Assembly (NCBI GenBank): GCA_023428655.1
Contig: JAEYXC010000355.1
Location: 1-13,788, forward strand
DNA from: Bacillota bacterium
Lineage (GTDB): Bacteria; Bacillota; Clostridia; Lachnospirales; Lachnospiraceae
Length of the DNA: 13,788 nt
Reading direction: 5' to 3'
This document shows, one piece after another, positions 7,160 to 13,414 of this stretch (position 1 is the stretch's first letter; every line of letters starts with the position of its first letter). Position numbers and translations under genes: made by a program. The notes beneath the pieces were generated by a model that saw only the letters and a program-made list of their open reading frames with translations, did not search any database and was not told where the DNA came from.

Positions 7160-8167
7160 TCACTGCCAAAAGAATGGAGTCTTGGCAGGAGCATCCAGAT
7201 ATTTTGTCAATTCATCATCCAATCTCAAAAGGGAAATGGATAAGCCGGACATCTCCAGGCTCGTTACATACTCTCCAACATAATAGCGATGAACCTCTAT
7301 CTTTCTTTCCTTCAAATACTGTCCAATCCTTCTTACCACAATATACTGCTCATCTAGCGGAGTAGCGCCCAGACCATTTACCAATACCGCCACCCGATCA
7401 CCACTTTCATAGGGTAGGTCTGCAATGATCTTATCCATCAGTATCTTAGTTATCTCATCAGCGGGAGCAATCGGTGCTCGCAAAATTCCGGTTTCACCGT
7501 GAATTCCCATACCAATCTCCATCTCCCCTTCCCCAATGGAAAAACCCGCTTTTCCGACCCGGGGCACGATACAGGGGGAAAGCGCCATCCCCATGGTTCT
7601 GACATTGTCACAGGCCTTTAATGCAATGCGTTTCACCTCATCCAGAGAGAGCATGGCCTCTGCTGCAGCACCCGCACATTTATACACAAAGAAGATACCT
7701 GCCACACCTCTTCTCAGATTCTTCTCTCCCTCTTTACTTGGCGCAGCTGATGCGACATCCTCTCCCGCTACCACGCTTTCCACCCTAATATTCTCTTCAA
7801 AATCGGCCATCTCTGCTGCCATATCGAAGTTAAAAATATCGCCATTATAATTTCCGTATATGTATAACACACCGGCACCGGAATCAATTGCTTTCGTTAC
7901 CGCTAACATCTGCTCTGCACTTGGCGATTGAAACACATCTCCAACCGAACAGCCATCCAACATCCCTTTTCCCACATACCCAAGGAACAACGGCAAATGT
8001 CCCGATCCTCCTCCGGTAGCAATTCCCACCTTACCAGCTATCTTATTTGCCGTAATAAGACACCGGGGATCCTCATTGGTGTAGGTGATCAAGTCGCTGT
8101 GTGCGGTATATAACCCCTCCAGCATTTCATTCACATAATTCTCCGGTTGATTAATTATCTTCTTCAT
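7160..8167 (-). CDS. dhaK: DhaK-like kinase subunit (keto-triose/tetrose binding), divergent branch
   Basis: DhaK binds dihydroxyacetone-type substrates covalently through a histidine and passes them the phosphate from DhaL. The 335-aa product has TGGGSGH (residues 51-57), NYNGD (106-110) and the substrate His in GMGIHGE (His223). His57 and Asp110 match catalytic His56 and Asp109 of E. coli DhaK, so the active site seems intact. However, the canonical GGGSGHEP with a second His is replaced by GSGHLPLFLGYVGKGML, a signature I associate with DhaK paralogues next to sugar ABC or phosphotransferase genes, some of them tetrulose kinases. ATG 8167 (MKKIINQPENYV) follows GGAGG by 5 nt; an in-frame ATG at 8179 is an alternative adding four residues. 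The gene lies 50 bp after the chemoreceptor gene with no visible terminator, and 27 bp before dhaL. Confidence 0.88.
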   Translation of the reverse strand: MKKIINQPENYVNEMLEGLYTAHSDLITYTNEDPRCLITANKIAGKVGIATGGGSGHLPLFLGYVGKGMLDGCSVGDVFQSPSAEQMLAVTKAIDSGAGVLYIYGNYNGDIFNFDMAAEMADFEENIRVESVVAGEDVASAAPSKEGEKNLRRGVAGIFFVYKCAGAAAEAMLSLDEVKRIALKACDNVRTMGMALSPCIVPRVGKAGFSIGEGEMEIGMGIHGETGILRAPIAPADEITKILMDKIIADLPYESGDRVAVLVNGLGATPLDEQYIVVRRIGQYLKERKIEVHRYYVGEYVTSLEMSGLSISLLRLDDELTKYLDAPAKTPFFWQ

Positions 8168-8217
8168 ACTTTCCTCCATTCAGCTCCTACTGAAGCATTT
8201 TGATCTATAACTTGTCA

Positions 8218-10371
8218 TTATATCTGAAAGACCTTTATCTTATCCTTTAGATCCTCCGCGTTTTCCTGAAGCTTGCCTGACGCCACATTCAAAGCCTCGA
8301 CCACCTTCAGCTGGTTATCCGCTGTCGCGGACAGCTCTTCCGCTGCGGAGGCAGTCTCCTCCGATATTGCTGATATGCTTTCGATTGCACCTAGCGTATC
8401 ATCCTTCGCATTTTTAACCTCTTCAATACCAGCTATGACGATAGCAAGACTATCTGCCAAGCTTCCGACATTCCGATCAATCACCTCGAAGGCTTCCTCC
8501 GTTGCAGCGAGTGCCTTCTTCTGTAATTCCAGAATTCCCTCTGCTTCCCTTGCCGTTCCTACGGTCTTCCTGGTCTGTACTCGAATATGCTCCATAATGT
8601 TTGCGATTTCCTGGCTGGCCTTAGTCGATTGCTCCGCCAGCTTGTTAATTTCTTGTGCGACCACGGCAAAGCCTCGCCCATGCTCACCTGCCCTCGCCGC
8701 TTCAATGGATGCATTTAAGGAAAGAAGCTTAGTTTGCTCCGAGATTTCATTAATTACGTCGACGAATTTTACAATATCTACGGACTGCTCATCCAACGCT
8801 TCAATATTATCAACGACATTGTGAGTAATACGATTCGTATCCTCTGCTCTTCCTCCCAGTTCGCCCATGATTAACATACCACGGCTCACCACCAATCTGG
8901 TATCCTTAGCAGAAGCATTGATCTTCACCGTATTCTCAATCATACGATTCACCTGATTCGACAGCTCCTCCATCTTCATCAGGCATCCTTCCACATCTTG
9001 GGCCTGCTGCACCACACCACCACTGATATCATTTACCGAGTTGGTGATATCTTTGGTAGAAGTCAGCAACAGATCTGCACTGTCCACTACATGCTCGGAA
9101 GCGGTATTCACACCTCCACTTACCAAAGCCATTTTCCCGACCAATTCCTTCATCCCCGATATCATGTGATTAATCTCCGTGGATAACAGACTGAATTCAT
9201 CCTTTCGTTTCATCGATAAAACACCGGTCAGGTCCCCGGAAGAAGCCTCGCTCAAAAATTGGTTCGTTTTACGGATTGCACCCGCTATTCCTGTCGATAA
9301 TAAGGTGGCGATTACTCCGGCGATCAGACACGCTACCACAACGATAATAACCGTAACCGACTTCACCTCCTGCGCTTGCTTAATTATGGTGGCCTCGGGA
9401 ATTAATGCACATACGGAAATACCGCCTTCCCCATTCATAGAATATATAAAACGATACTTTGAATTCTGATACGTTACCGTTCTTATTCCTTCTGTCTTCG
9501 ACCCATCCTCCGGTAGCTTCTCTCGGCTTTCTGAAAAAAAGCCTTGGCTAAGGAAGCTGAATTTCTCATCCTCCGCACCAACCAATACCTCTTTATCATC
9601 CTCTGTAATAAAGCCAATGATACTTCCTTCACCGAGATTCATTTCATGAAAAGCATCCTTAACCATATCCATATCAATGTCGATTACAATAAAACCGATA
9701 TTGCTGTATACGGAATTTTTGAGATTGGCAATACAGGAAAGGCTGTAATCAGAGGAAGTAACCCCCGTACGTTCATCGAGATAGGAATGATATCCTACCC
9801 ATATTTCATTATCAAAGGAATCCAGAAGCTTACCACCTTCCGGAGTTTTAGAAAATCCTTCATAATAACCATCCTCTAATATTCCACCTGAGGATATACC
9901 CTGCCCATAATTTGCAAACAGATAGATCTCATTAATGAACTTATCCGCACTGATTATTGAGATAATCGTTTTTTGCATTTCATCAATGCTCTTATATTCT
10001 CTGTAAGGATCATCCTTATATTTACCGCCATAGTATTCATTAATCGTACTGTTAGAGTTAAGCTGAGCCGTCTTACTGGCAACCTCGTTGATCACTACCT
10101 CAAAATATTTACTAGTCATGGCCAGTGCATTATGGGTGGATTGTTCATATTTATCAATCATTCCGAAGGATGCCTTCTGATATGAGATAACCCCCAGAGC
10201 AACAATCAGCACAACCAAAGCCATAAAACCACCTATCATTTTAAATCCGACACTTTGGTAAAATCGTACCCTTTTCTCCACTTTTTTCTTTTTGACCCCA
10301 TTCTCTCCATTGGAAGCTTGATTTCTCCTGCCCTTTTCTCTTCTTTCCCTCTTCTCTGTGTTCGTTCCCAT
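8218..10371 (-). CDS. Methyl-accepting chemotaxis protein
   Basis: Transmembrane chemoreceptor that signals to CheA/CheW and the flagellar motor. The 717-aa protein has an unusually long basic cytoplasmic N-tail (1-43, rich in Lys/Arg), TM1 about 44-64, an extracellular sensor of about 275 residues (65-337, probably Cache-like; FIVIDIDMDMVKDAF and GFITEDDKEVLVG resemble Cache strands), TM2 about 338-358, HAMP about 359-412, and a long coiled-coil signalling domain. The hairpin tip is canonical: EISEQTKLLSLNASIEAARA and GRGFAVVAQEINKLAEQS (542-583). No C-terminal CheR-tether pentapeptide is present. ATG 10371 is preceded by GGAGG at 6 nt. It is the first gene of a likely operon with dhaK and dhaL, suggesting the attractant is the kinase substrate, its precursor, or the liganded sugar-binding lipoprotein (inference). 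The promoter carries an element shared with the ABC operon. Confidence 0.95.
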   Translation of the reverse strand: MGTNTEKRERREKGRRNQASNGENGVKKKKVEKRVRFYQSVGFKMIGGFMALVVLIVALGVISYQKASFGMIDKYEQSTHNALAMTSKYFEVVINEVASKTAQLNSNSTINEYYGGKYKDDPYREYKSIDEMQKTIISIISADKFINEIYLFANYGQGISSGGILEDGYYEGFSKTPEGGKLLDSFDNEIWVGYHSYLDERTGVTSSDYSLSCIANLKNSVYSNIGFIVIDIDMDMVKDAFHEMNLGEGSIIGFITEDDKEVLVGAEDEKFSFLSQGFFSESREKLPEDGSKTEGIRTVTYQNSKYRFIYSMNGEGGISVCALIPEATIIKQAQEVKSVTVIIVVVACLIAGVIATLLSTGIAGAIRKTNQFLSEASSGDLTGVLSMKRKDEFSLLSTEINHMISGMKELVGKMALVSGGVNTASEHVVDSADLLLTSTKDITNSVNDISGGVVQQAQDVEGCLMKMEELSNQVNRMIENTVKINASAKDTRLVVSRGMLIMGELGGRAEDTNRITHNVVDNIEALDEQSVDIVKFVDVINEISEQTKLLSLNASIEAARAGEHGRGFAVVAQEINKLAEQSTKASQEIANIMEHIRVQTRKTVGTAREAEGILELQKKALAATEEAFEVIDRNVGSLADSLAIVIAGIEEVKNAKDDTLGAIESISAISEETASAAEELSATADNQLKVVEALNVASGKLQENAEDLKDKIKVFQI

Positions 10372-10415
10372 ACTAGACCTCCAGACGAATTTCCTATATT
10401 GTGCAAAGTATCCTT

Positions 10416-10444
10416 ATTTTATCACAGAAAAATCTCATTTTCAA
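10416..10444 (-). promoter_or_regulatory. Predicted sigma-A promoter of the chemoreceptor-dhaKL operon
   Basis: Minus strand: -35 TTGAAA (10439-10444), 17-nt spacer, -10 TAAAAT (10416-10421) with a TGA extended -10. The start site would be near 10409, giving a leader of about 38 nt. It does not resemble the sigma-D flagellar promoter that often drives chemoreceptor genes. Confidence 0.75.
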
Positions 10445-10447
10445 CAC

Positions 10448-10474
10448 TTTGTACCATATTTATACCGTATTTAT
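10448..10474 (-). promoter_or_regulatory. Putative operator shared with the ABC transporter operon (copy 2)
   Basis: Matches the element at 6081-6107 in 23 of 27 positions. On the minus strand it reads as two tandem 11-bp units, TAAATACGGTA and TAAATATGGTA, differing at one base, so the half-sites fall on one DNA face. It ends 3 bp upstream of the -35, about -39 to -65, the place expected for an activator such as an AraC-type or response regulator. Tandem direct repeats fit that kind of protein, but the regulator is not encoded here. Confidence 0.55.
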
Positions 10475-10587
10475 GACTGATTTTGTTATTTTGTTTTTAC
10501 ACCAAACAAAACCACAACAAGAAACCAGTATCAACATAGCATCATTAAAAAGTTTCAACGCTTAAACAAAGGTATTTTGAAACGAAC

Positions 10588-10627
10588 AAAGGCCGAAGTA
10601 GAGTGTTTATCTCCACATTCGGCCTCT
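10588..10627 (-). terminator. Orphan terminator-like hairpin in a divergent intergenic region
   Basis: AGGCCGAA (10590-10597) pairs with TTCGGCCT (10618-10625); after a one-base bulge, GTAGAG pairs with CTCCAC apart from one mismatch, around the loop TGTTTAT. On the minus strand the stem is followed by a T-rich tract (TTTGTTCGTTT); the plus side has only CTCTTTATAAAATT. Neither flanking gene ends here, so what it terminates is unclear: a lost gene, a small RNA, or antisense readthrough from the glycosidase gene. Confidence 0.6.
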
Positions 10628-10767
10628 TTATAAAATTATATATTTCTTATACACCTGCATCCTCCATATGTTTCCATACTCAGAACGCACCATCCAAGAT
10701 TATTTGAACGTAAATATCCTCATCCATACGGAGCATAAAATCAAGTCATATTTATAGTCCTGTAGAT

Positions 10768-10796
10768 TTGACTATTGGATGATATAATGCTATTTT
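10768..10796 (+). promoter_or_regulatory. Predicted promoter of the SemiSWEET-like/SGNH hydrolase pair
   Basis: Two overlapping readings: -35 TTGACT (10768-10773), 17-nt spacer and TATTTT (10791-10796) after TGC; or a perfect extended -10 TGATATAAT (-10 at 10783-10788) without a good -35. Either gives a short leader before ATG 10827. Confidence 0.6.
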
Positions 10797-10826
10797 ATAT
10801 ATAAAACACTAGAAAGAAGGGACAAA

Positions 10827-11114
10827 ATGGCACAGCTAATGGAGGCAGCAATGGTGATATGCTTTGGAATATCATGGCCGGTATCCATCCATAAATCTTA
10901 TACCTCCCGTACATCAAAGGGAAAAAGTATCTTTTTTATCTGTTTTATTTTAATCGGTTATTTATTTGGTATTGCGTCAAAATTTATGGCTGATCAATTA
11001 AATTATGTATTAGTATTTTATATCCTTAATTTCATTATGGTATTTATCGATTTATGTCTGTATTTCCGTAATAAAAAACTGGATCGTATCAAGGAAGCGG
11101 AGGCTAGCATATGA
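10827..11114 (+). CDS. Small three-helix membrane protein, SemiSWEET/PQ-loop-like
   Basis: The 95-aa protein has three predicted membrane helices (about 4-22, 34-53, 58-80) and a basic C-terminal tail (RNKKLDRIKEAEAS). The stretch after helix 1, ISWPVSIHKSYTSRTSKGKS, resembles the PQ-loop signature of SemiSWEET sugar transporters, which are three-helix proteins that dimerise to form a pore, but it has Pro-Val where those have Pro-Gln. The family guess comes from the pattern and length; transport has not been shown by anything in the sequence. GAAGGG lies 5 nt before ATG 10827. Its stop overlaps the start of the hydrolase gene by ATGA, so the two are translationally coupled and likely act together, for example in membrane passage and hydrolysis of an acylated sugar or related small molecule (inference). 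Confidence 0.8.
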   Translation: MAQLMEAAMVICFGISWPVSIHKSYTSRTSKGKSIFFICFILIGYLFGIASKFMADQLNYVLVFYILNFIMVFIDLCLYFRNKKLDRIKEAEASI

Positions 11115-11866
11115 TAAAAATACTCGCAATTGGTAACAGCTTCTCCCAGGATGCTACCGCATATCTTCATTCCATCGCAGAAGCTGCCGGTACAACTATC
11201 AAAGTAGTTAATCTATATATCGGCGGATGTTCCCTGAAGACTCATTGGGAGAATATCACCTGTGATGCATACCTATATGATTACGAGCTGAATGGTCAAA
11301 CCACCGACCGCAAAACATCCATTAAGGAAGCTCTATTGGAGGAGGCTTGGGATTATGTCACTCTTCAGCAGGTAAGTGGGGACAGCGGTCTTCTTGATAC
11401 CTTTTATCCTTACATACAAAGGGTCTTAGAATATGTGAAGCAGTTTTACCCGGATACTACACTGCTGCTCCATCAGACCTGGGCTTATGAGCTTGATTCT
11501 GATCATCCAAGCTTTATCAATTATAACCGAGATCAACACCAGATGCACAAGGCCATTCGTGATACCTATCAAAACATAGCGTCGAACCTCGGCTTAGGTG
11601 TGATCCCAAGCGGGGAAGTGATACAGGAACTTCGCTCCATTCCGGCCTTCGATTACAGCAAGAACGGTTCCAGCTTGTGCAGAGATGGCTTTCATATGCA
11701 TCTCATATATGGTCGTTATGCACTGGCAGCTACCTGGTATGAATTTATCCTTAAGCAAAGCATCTTAGAAAATCATTACCTCCCCCCCGCCATGGAGGGA
11801 GAGGAAGTTGACCTAGTAAAAATTCAATTGATCAAGGATACTGTGCACCGTTATCTATTCCATTAG
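11111..11866 (+). CDS. SGNH/GDSL-type hydrolase, DUF4886 family
   Basis: Predicted serine esterase of the SGNH superfamily, of the DUF4886 type. The 251-aa protein has block I as LAIGNSFSQDA with nucleophile Ser10, a block II glycine in YIGGCSL (38-39), a DYVTLQQVSGDSG segment (81-93) in place of the usual block III GxND, and the block V catalytic pair in RDGFHMH (Asp192, His195), followed by the typical GRYALAATWYEFI helix. There is no signal peptide or membrane segment, so it is cytoplasmic. ATG 11111 overlaps the preceding stop by ATGA and probably relies on coupling. The family is common among carbohydrate-using gut bacteria and may deacylate oligosaccharides; the actual substrate is unknown. 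The nearby GH43-like gene on the other strand fits a glycan-processing neighbourhood. Confidence 0.88.
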   Translation: MIKILAIGNSFSQDATAYLHSIAEAAGTTIKVVNLYIGGCSLKTHWENITCDAYLYDYELNGQTTDRKTSIKEALLEEAWDYVTLQQVSGDSGLLDTFYPYIQRVLEYVKQFYPDTTLLLHQTWAYELDSDHPSFINYNRDQHQMHKAIRDTYQNIASNLGLGVIPSGEVIQELRSIPAFDYSKNGSSLCRDGFHMHLIYGRYALAATWYEFILKQSILENHYLPPAMEGEEVDLVKIQLIKDTVHRYLFH

Positions 11867-11897
11867 AATGGGTTTCGATAAACAGCCCAATGTTTTT
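11867..11897 (+). terminator. Weak terminator after the SGNH hydrolase gene
   Basis: Right after the stop codon, TGGGTTT and AAA-CAG-CCCA can form an interrupted stem of about seven pairs, followed by TGTTTTT. The stem is weak; on the minus strand there is no T-run, so the convergent glycosidase gene is probably not terminated by it. Confidence 0.4.
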
Positions 11898-11906
11898 ATG
11901 GGGGTA

Positions 11907-12785
11907 TTATTTTTCTTTCAGCATCTGCCAATGGATCCCGTCCTCGGAATATAACAGCCCTAAGGTAGTATGATTATTTTCATCCTCACCCATCAGAATC
12001 ATCATATAACAATCCGCTTCCTTCCAGACAAAGGGAGCACCATATCTTACAGATATCCAGTTTTGCGCTTCAATATCAATTTTACCCTTTTGCTCCCAAT
12101 GCACAAGGTCAGAGGAAACCGCATATGCAAGATGTTGTTCCAACAATCCTTCACTAAAAATCATGACCCATTCATCCTGTTTCCGGTAAACAGTGACGTT
12201 TTCCGCACCATCCGGCGCCGCCTTGCTTACACCAATCAACGGACGGTCCACTGTAGTAATAGTCCAGTTCTTAAGCAGGGGATCATCCGTATACGCATGT
12301 CCCACCAGATTCGTTGCACTTCCATTAATAAAACGGTCGGTACCTACAAAATAGCAATGCAGTCTGTTCCCGTCTACCACAAAGGTGGGATCGATCACAC
12401 GTTCCATCTTATTCCAGGGTAGGCTTCTAGCTTCCTCTAAGAAAAATACCGGCTCTGACCAGTGCTTTAAATCCTCCGACACGCTATAGCAAAGCATCGT
12501 TGGCTTCTCGGGATAGGATTGATAGGGTAGAATGTATTTTCCATTCCATTCAATCAGATCCCCTGGCGATGCAAAGCCTTTGGCGGATATATCACGGTCT
12601 TGCTCATAATGAACAAAATCCTTAGTAAATACATAACCAATGGCCCAATTCTCCGGTTTACTCCAGTCTTTATTGGAGTAACGAGAATAGAACAAATGAT
12701 ATCCTTCCTCTGTCTTGTAGATTGACGGATCCCTCAAATTATCGGATCTATCCCATACAGGGTTGGTAAGCTGCTTGAAATCCAT
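11907..12785 (-). CDS. GH43-like five-bladed beta-propeller glycosidase, cytoplasmic
   Basis: Probable glycoside hydrolase (or phosphorylase-like relative) of the GH43/GH32/GH130 propeller superfamily, acting on a small oligosaccharide inside the cell. The 292-aa protein shows repeated propeller blades with the W-containing turns common to these folds (SEDLKHWSEPVFF, SSDLVHWEQKG, SEDGIHWQML). Candidate catalytic acids are Asp19 in LRDPSIYK, Asp132 in RVIDPTFVVDGNRLHCYFVG, and Glu195 in PDGAENVTVY, in the order expected for GH43 (base, pKa modulator, acid); this assignment is by position only. No signal peptide. ATG 12785 follows GGAGG by 8 nt and starts MDFKQLTNPVWDRSDNLRDP; an upstream in-frame start (12827) adds 14 non-homologous-looking residues. 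It is monocistronic and convergent with the SGNH hydrolase. Substrate is not predictable from the sequence. Confidence 0.8.
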   Translation of the reverse strand: MDFKQLTNPVWDRSDNLRDPSIYKTEEGYHLFYSRYSNKDWSKPENWAIGYVFTKDFVHYEQDRDISAKGFASPGDLIEWNGKYILPYQSYPEKPTMLCYSVSEDLKHWSEPVFFLEEARSLPWNKMERVIDPTFVVDGNRLHCYFVGTDRFINGSATNLVGHAYTDDPLLKNWTITTVDRPLIGVSKAAPDGAENVTVYRKQDEWVMIFSEGLLEQHLAYAVSSDLVHWEQKGKIDIEAQNWISVRYGAPFVWKEADCYMMILMGEDENNHTTLGLLYSEDGIHWQMLKEK

Positions 12786-12928
12786 GTATACTTCCTCCTT
12801 CAATTCATCCTTCGTACTGCAAGTCACACTAAGGCGTACACTAGCCGCATCTACACTCTATCCGTCTAGGGAACGAGATATCATTAACCAAAAGATTGGT
12901 ATAGCCAAAAAGACGCCCTATAAGGGTT

Positions 12929-12937
12929 ATTATACCA
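12929..12937 (-). promoter_or_regulatory. Predicted extended -10 promoter of the glycosidase gene
   Basis: TGGTATAAT on the minus strand is a perfect -10 with a TG extension; no good -35 lies 16-18 nt upstream. The leader would be about 137 nt and contains two small hairpins, CCCT-ATA-AGGG (12916-12926) and ACCAA-AAGA-TTGGT (12887-12900), of unknown role. Confidence 0.5.
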
Positions 12938-13002
12938 TTCGTTGAAGCTATTCTCTACAACAATTCACTCAATCTTCCACTCATTCCTGGCTTTCCTAAT
13001 AA

Positions 13003-13175
13003 TGTTGCATAAGGCCTGGTAAAAATGAAGGAACGAACTACATGCAAAGTGAGCATATAAAAGCTTGCTTGTAGTTATGTGAAAACGAACCAGATAATCT
13101 TGCCATACGAAAAGAGATTATCTGGTTGGGATGCAAGTTGTCCTTTCCTTCATCTTGAACCTGTGTTTTGCAACA
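13003..13175. repeat. Nested imperfect inverted-repeat element (MITE-like or structured RNA)
   Basis: The two ends are inverted copies over about 45 bp: TGTTGCA (13003-13009) against TGCAACA (13169-13175), then after exactly 15 bp on both sides ATGAAGGAA (13025-13033) against TTCCTTCAT (13145-13153), then scattered matches. Inside lie two hairpins: AACTACA plus GCAA (13036-13047) pairing with TTGC and TGTAGTT (13065-13076) with one T-T mismatch, and a perfect 12-bp stem AACCAGATAATC (13088-13099) with GATTATCTGGTT (13116-13127). The right end, read outward-in as GGGGCTGTTGCAAAAC, looks like insertion-sequence termini. No target-site duplication is apparent and no transposase frame fits. It could be a small mobile-element derivative or a three-way-junction RNA upstream of the chemoreceptor gene. 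Confidence 0.6.
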
Positions 13176-13348
13176 GCCCCTCTTTCTTTATCTCATATAA
13201 TGAATAAGTTTTTGTACACATTATCAAGTGGGAGTATATTAGGGGTGATATCTGCTATTTCAATTTCTATCGCGTTTTGTAACATTGTTGAGACGGTATG
13301 TCCGAGCCCGTTCTTCTCTTAAAATCAAACTATATATGTCGAATTAAG
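13176..13348. other. Gene-free stretch before the second chemoreceptor
   Basis: AT-rich; no supported gene or structure. A plus-strand open frame beginning at 13131 (or ATG 13201) and ending at 13322 is hydrophobic in part but has no ribosome binding site and is not recognised. Confidence 0.5.
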
Positions 13349-13375
13349 TTGACTTTGATACTTTTTTAGTATAAT
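13349..13375 (+). promoter_or_regulatory. Predicted promoter of the second chemoreceptor gene
   Basis: TTGACT (13349-13354) and a perfect TATAAT (13370-13375), but with only a 15-nt spacer, shorter than the usual 17. It is followed by AGGAGGG (13397-13403), 11 nt before the ATG, a rather long spacing. It does not match the sigma-D flagellar consensus. Confidence 0.55.
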
Positions 13376-13414
13376 GTGGGATTCACACTATACTGTAGGA
13401 GGGTTAATCATCGA

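Larger units (their letters stand above)
10475..10826. other. Divergent intergenic region between chemoreceptor and small membrane protein genes
   Basis: No convincing gene. It holds a terminator-like hairpin (10588-10627), the plus-strand promoter (10768-10796), and a GTTTCAA/TTGAAAC inverted repeat near 10550-10583 whose minus-strand reading is followed by TTTTT. On the minus strand between 10627 and 10740, an 18-codon open frame (beginning MLRMDEDIYVQ) just before the hairpin could be the decayed end of a gene, but it is too short to identify. Confidence 0.4.

Noticed and set aside
8273..8824. 183-codon open frame opposite the chemoreceptor signalling domain
   Set aside because: Ser/Ala-rich shadow of the coiled-coil coding sequence on the other strand; the chemoreceptor frame has clear conserved motifs.
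11970..12422. 150-codon open frame opposite the glycosidase gene
   Set aside because: The minus-strand frame has propeller motifs and a strong ribosome binding site; this one has neither.
12828..13002. Additional gene between the glycosidase and the inverted-repeat element
   Set aside because: Only short frames without ribosome binding sites; the region is accounted for by the glycosidase leader and promoter.
13078..13093. Catabolite-response (cre) site
   Set aside because: TGAAAACGAACCAG matches the left half of the CcpA consensus but fails the required CA at the right end.
13131..13322. 63-codon hydrophobic open frame on the plus strand
   Set aside because: No ribosome binding site at ATG 13131 or 13201, overlaps the right arm of the inverted-repeat element, and resembles no family I recognise.
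13003..13414. Cyclic-di-GMP (GEMM-type) riboswitch upstream of the chemoreceptor
   Set aside because: Such riboswitches often precede chemoreceptor genes, but the conserved GEMM blocks are not visible; the structure here is a nested inverted repeat.
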